Positions 61,336-64,000 of a stretch of 64,000 nt of DNA are shown piece after piece. Position 1 is the stretch's first letter. Each line of letters begins with the position of its first letter. The position numbers and the translations under genes were made by a program. This DNA comes from Bathynomus jamesi (lineage: Eukaryota; Arthropoda; Malacostraca; Isopoda; Cirolanidae), in the NCBI GenBank assembly GCA_023014485.1, contig JAJOZX010008853.1:1-64000 (forward strand), written 5' to 3'. The notes beneath the pieces were generated by a model, which did not search any database, was not told where the DNA came from, and worked only from the letters and a program-made list of their open reading frames with translations.

Positions 61336-64000
61336 GCCAGCTGATCTTCTTCTTCCGCAGCTTATTATCCCATCTTTACATGGGGTCGCTGTTTTTGGTT
61401 CGTCTTCTCCACTCTCCTCTGTCATATACAGCGTCCTTCTCCCTGATGTCCGCCACCACACAGTCCCTCCATCTCGTCTTCGGTCTTCCTCTTCTTCTCC
61501 GTCCCGGCAACTCCATCTCCAGCACTCTACGCCCCACATACTACTACTCTCTTCTCCTGATGTGTCCATACCACCTCAGCCTGGCCTCCTGCACCTTCTT
61601 AGATGCTTCTGCCACCTTCACTGTTCCCCTTATATGCTCATTTCTGACCCTATCCCTCCTCGTCACTCCACACATCCATCTCAACATCTTCATTTCAGCC
61701 ACATCAATTTTTCTTTCATTGCTCTTCTTCATTGGCACAGTCTCCATTCCATACAACATTGCCGGCCTCACCACTGTTTTGAATACCTTTCCCTTCAGTT
61801 TCACTGGGACCCTCTTATCACAGAGCACCCCTGATACATCTCTCCAGTTCTTCCACCCCGACTGTATTCTACAGTTTATCTCTCTCTCTCTGCTCCCCCC
61901 TCTGCATCCACTGTTGACCCCAAGTATTTAAAATACTCCACCGTCTTAACACGCTCTCCACTCAATGTCACTTCCCCTCCTTGGTCCTGCTGCACATCAC
62001 ATCTCATATATTCAGTCTTCTTTCGGCTAATTCTCATCCCCCTACTTTCCAATGCCTCTCTCCAATTTTCCAACTGCTGCTCCACCTCCTCTTTCGTCTC
62101 CCCACTCAACACAACATCATCTGCATACATCATGCACCACGGCGCCTCCCCTCTAATCCTGTCCATCAACACATCGAATACCACATTGAAAAGGAAGGGG
62201 CTCAAAGCTGATCCTTGGTGCAGACCAACTTCCACCCCAAAGCTCTCTGACACACCCACGCTACTCCTCACCTTAGTTGTTACTCCCCTGTATATCCCCT
62301 TGATCAGTTTAACATACTTCTCTGGTACCATCTTTTCCCTTAAGCATCTCCAAACTTCCTGCTGTGGTATCCTATCATATGCCTTCTCCAAGTCAATAAA
62401 AACCATGTGCAACGCCTTCTGCCCCTCTCTGTACCTCTCTGCCAACTGTTTCAATGCAAAAACTGCATCTGTCATTCTCCTTCCCGGCATAAATCCAAAC
62501 TGTTCCACTGACACTTCGTCTCTCAACCTACTCTCCACTATTCGCTCCCATATCTTCATTGTATGTGATATTAGCTTGATCCCTCTATAATTCGTGCAAT
62601 CTTGTACGTCTCCCTTCTCTTTAAATATAGGCACTATGATGCTGGTCCACCACTCATCCGGAATCACCTCCTGGTCAAACAACTTCTGCATTAGATCCCA
62701 CACCAGATCCACCCCCTCATCTCCCAGTGCCTTCCATGCCTCGGCTGGTATCTTGTCTGGGCCAGTCGCCTTGTTATTTTTCATCCTATTCAGAGCACGA
62801 CTCACTTCCATCCTCCCCACTTGTCCTGTCATAGCTACATTTGGTAATCCATCCTCATAGAAAGATCTTGGGTTTTCTTTATTTAATAATTCCTCAAAAT
62901 ATTCCTTCCATCTATCCTTTATCTCTTCATCTCTTTGCAGCACCACCCCCTCCCTTCCCTTAATTTGTTTTACCTGTGTAAAGTCTTTTGTCGCTCTATT
63001 TCTGCTCTTAGCCAATCTGTATATCTTCTTTTGTCCTTCACGATCCTCTAAATCCTAATACATCTGCCGATATGCCTCCGCCTTTGCTCTCGCCAGCTCT
63101 CTTTGCCTGTTTCTTTGCTTCTTTATATACCACCTTACACTCTTCACTCCTCGATTCTTTCCATAACTTCTTAGTTTCTCTCTTACTTCGTAGTGCCCTT
63201 TGGATCTCATCACTCCACCACCATCCTTCCTTATCTTCCCACACTTTACCTGATGTTTCCCCCAATATGTCTCTACCTGCCATTCTCATGACATTCGCAT
63301 TATGTACCCACCAATCCTGTACATTCTGTTCATCAACATGGATTTCACTCAACACTCTAAATTCCCGTTTCTTCCCCTCCTCTCTCAGTTTGTACCACCT
63401 AATTCTCCTCACTGTTGTTCCTCGGGTCTTTCTTCCTCTTTTCAACATCACATCCATGACTACCAACCGGTGTTGTGGCATCACATAGTCTCCTGGAATA
63501 ACTTTGCAGTCCCTCACCTCAGCCAATTGCGCCCTCCTATACAGTATGAAATCAATTTGCGATGTTCCACCTCCACTCTTGTACGTAATAACATGCTCCT
63601 CCCTCTTTCTGAAAAACGTATTTACAATCACTAGATCAAACGATACAGCCATATCCAACACTCTCTCACCGTCCACGTTTGCCTCTCCATAGCCATGACC
63701 ACCGTGCACTCTGACCACTCCATCGTTATGATCACCAACGTGTCCATTCATATCCCCACCCAACACCACTCGTTCGTCCTCGGCAATACTCTCCATTTCT
63801 TCCTCCAATAACCTCCAGAATACTTCCTTAACGTCGTCCGGACATCCACTTTGGGGCGCGTATGCACTGATTATATTGAGTACCTGTTCCCCATAATTCA
63901 TTCTCAAAGTCACCAGTCTATCTCCTCTTCGCTTTACTTCCACTATGCTATCCTTCAATTCCTTCGCCAATACAATACCCACACCATTCCTTCCCTCAAC
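61336..64000 (-). mobile_element. RTE-type LINE, 5' end beyond the window
   Basis: The 3' end near 61340 has GAAGAAGAAGATC-type short repeats instead of a poly-A tail, as usual for RTE. Coding from 63982 down to 61544. It overlies the CR1-like LINE. The plus-strand ORFs of up to 219 aa across 61.2-63.7 kb are shadows. Confidence 0.85.
61544..63982 (-). pseudogene. RTE endonuclease-reverse transcriptase
   Basis: 63982-63038 (314 aa): endonuclease with ISAYAPQSGCPDD, LGGDMNGHVGDHNDG, GYGEANVDGERVLDMA and TSQIDFILYRR; the true start is past 64000 or nearby. A frameshift plus TAG near 63.06 kb. 63015-61876 (379 aa): RT with NKATGPDKIPAEAWKALG, GDVQDCTNYRGIKLISH, FIDLEKAYDRIPQQEVW, GLHQGSALSPFLFNVVFDVL, CMMYADDVVLSGET (active-site YADD) and YFKYLGSTVD. 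61828-61544 (94 aa): C-terminal region with RPAMLYGMETVPMKKSNERK and MLRWMCGVTRRDRVRNEHIR. RTE makes nicked-DNA-primed cDNA copies of its RNA. Only two breaks, so a fairly young copy. Confidence 0.9.

Noticed and set aside
61199..63488. Several plus-strand ORFs of 88-219 aa rich in Ser, Leu and His
   Set aside because: Shadows of the RTE ORF on the minus strand, whose protein has clear endonuclease and RT motifs.
1..64000. CRISPR array, bacterial operons, tRNA genes
   Set aside because: No regularly spaced identical repeats with unique spacers, no operon-like ORF order, and tRNA-like boxes occur only as SINE heads.

Overview
The window is eukaryotic, intron-bearing nuclear DNA from an arthropod. 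A crustacean, probably a decapod, is my best guess; it rests on the repeat style (dense CT/TG/TA microsatellites, jockey-like and RTE LINEs, rosa-type and mariner elements, composite SINEs) and not on a diagnostic marker. No bacterial gene structure is present. Most long ORFs are transposable-element (TE) proteins, many broken.

Two host genes can be assembled from exons that are mostly too short to stand out as ORFs. (1) A plus-strand gene: exons 2752-2867, 15444-15599, 20840-20966 and 22811-23151 (stop plus AATAAA at 23178). All junctions are AG/GT and all reading phases agree. It is basic, with a C-terminal LNERF motif like that of mRNA-export adaptors; I cannot name it. (2) A minus-strand UNC119 homologue (lipid-binding trafficking chaperone): exons 37646-37723, 25167-25280, 24864-24981, 24556-24728 and 24316-24488, all phases agreeing. 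Its N-terminal exon is not found. The two genes are convergent, with about 1.1 kb between their stop codons. Their introns and the region upstream of UNC119 are packed with TEs.

Layout: 1-8.4 kb, intron with a 5S-headed SINE, a BEL/Pao fragment, a truncated hAT and a Tc1-like fragment. 8.4-13.7 kb, a 5.3-kb DNA transposon carrying a nested hAT and a nested mariner. 16-20.8 kb, a LINE fragment, then four consecutive inverted-repeat structures and SINE copies. 25.5-37.5 kb (UNC119 intron), MITEs, an I/jockey-type LINE with a mariner in its ORF1, a decayed rosa-type element, a hAT, and a hAT MITE with another MITE inside. 39.2-42.2 kb, a DNA transposon with an intact 791-aa transposase. 42.2-56.9 kb, a nested set: a Tc1-like element split by an LTR retrotransposon, which holds a further DNA transposon, and split again by a long-TIR transposon. 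56.9-60.0 kb, another DNA transposon. 60.0-64.0 kb, a CR1/L2-like LINE interrupted by an RTE LINE that runs off the window.

The most notable signal is a set of four divergent autonomous-type DNA transposons (8407-13699, 39153-42205, 47919-50606, 56941-59955) plus one related MITE (25487-25874). They share a transposase signature (DGK ... D-T/S-x-NTG ... C-x-H ... A/V-ER), TIRs that begin TAG, and 8-9 bp target duplications where readable. I read them as one hAT-like transposase superfamily that I cannot match to a named group. Also notable: an LTR retrotransposon with nearly identical LTRs that has lost protease, RT and RNase H; two mariners sharing one nonsense codon; and SINEs with a common body but different (5S or tRNA) promoter heads.
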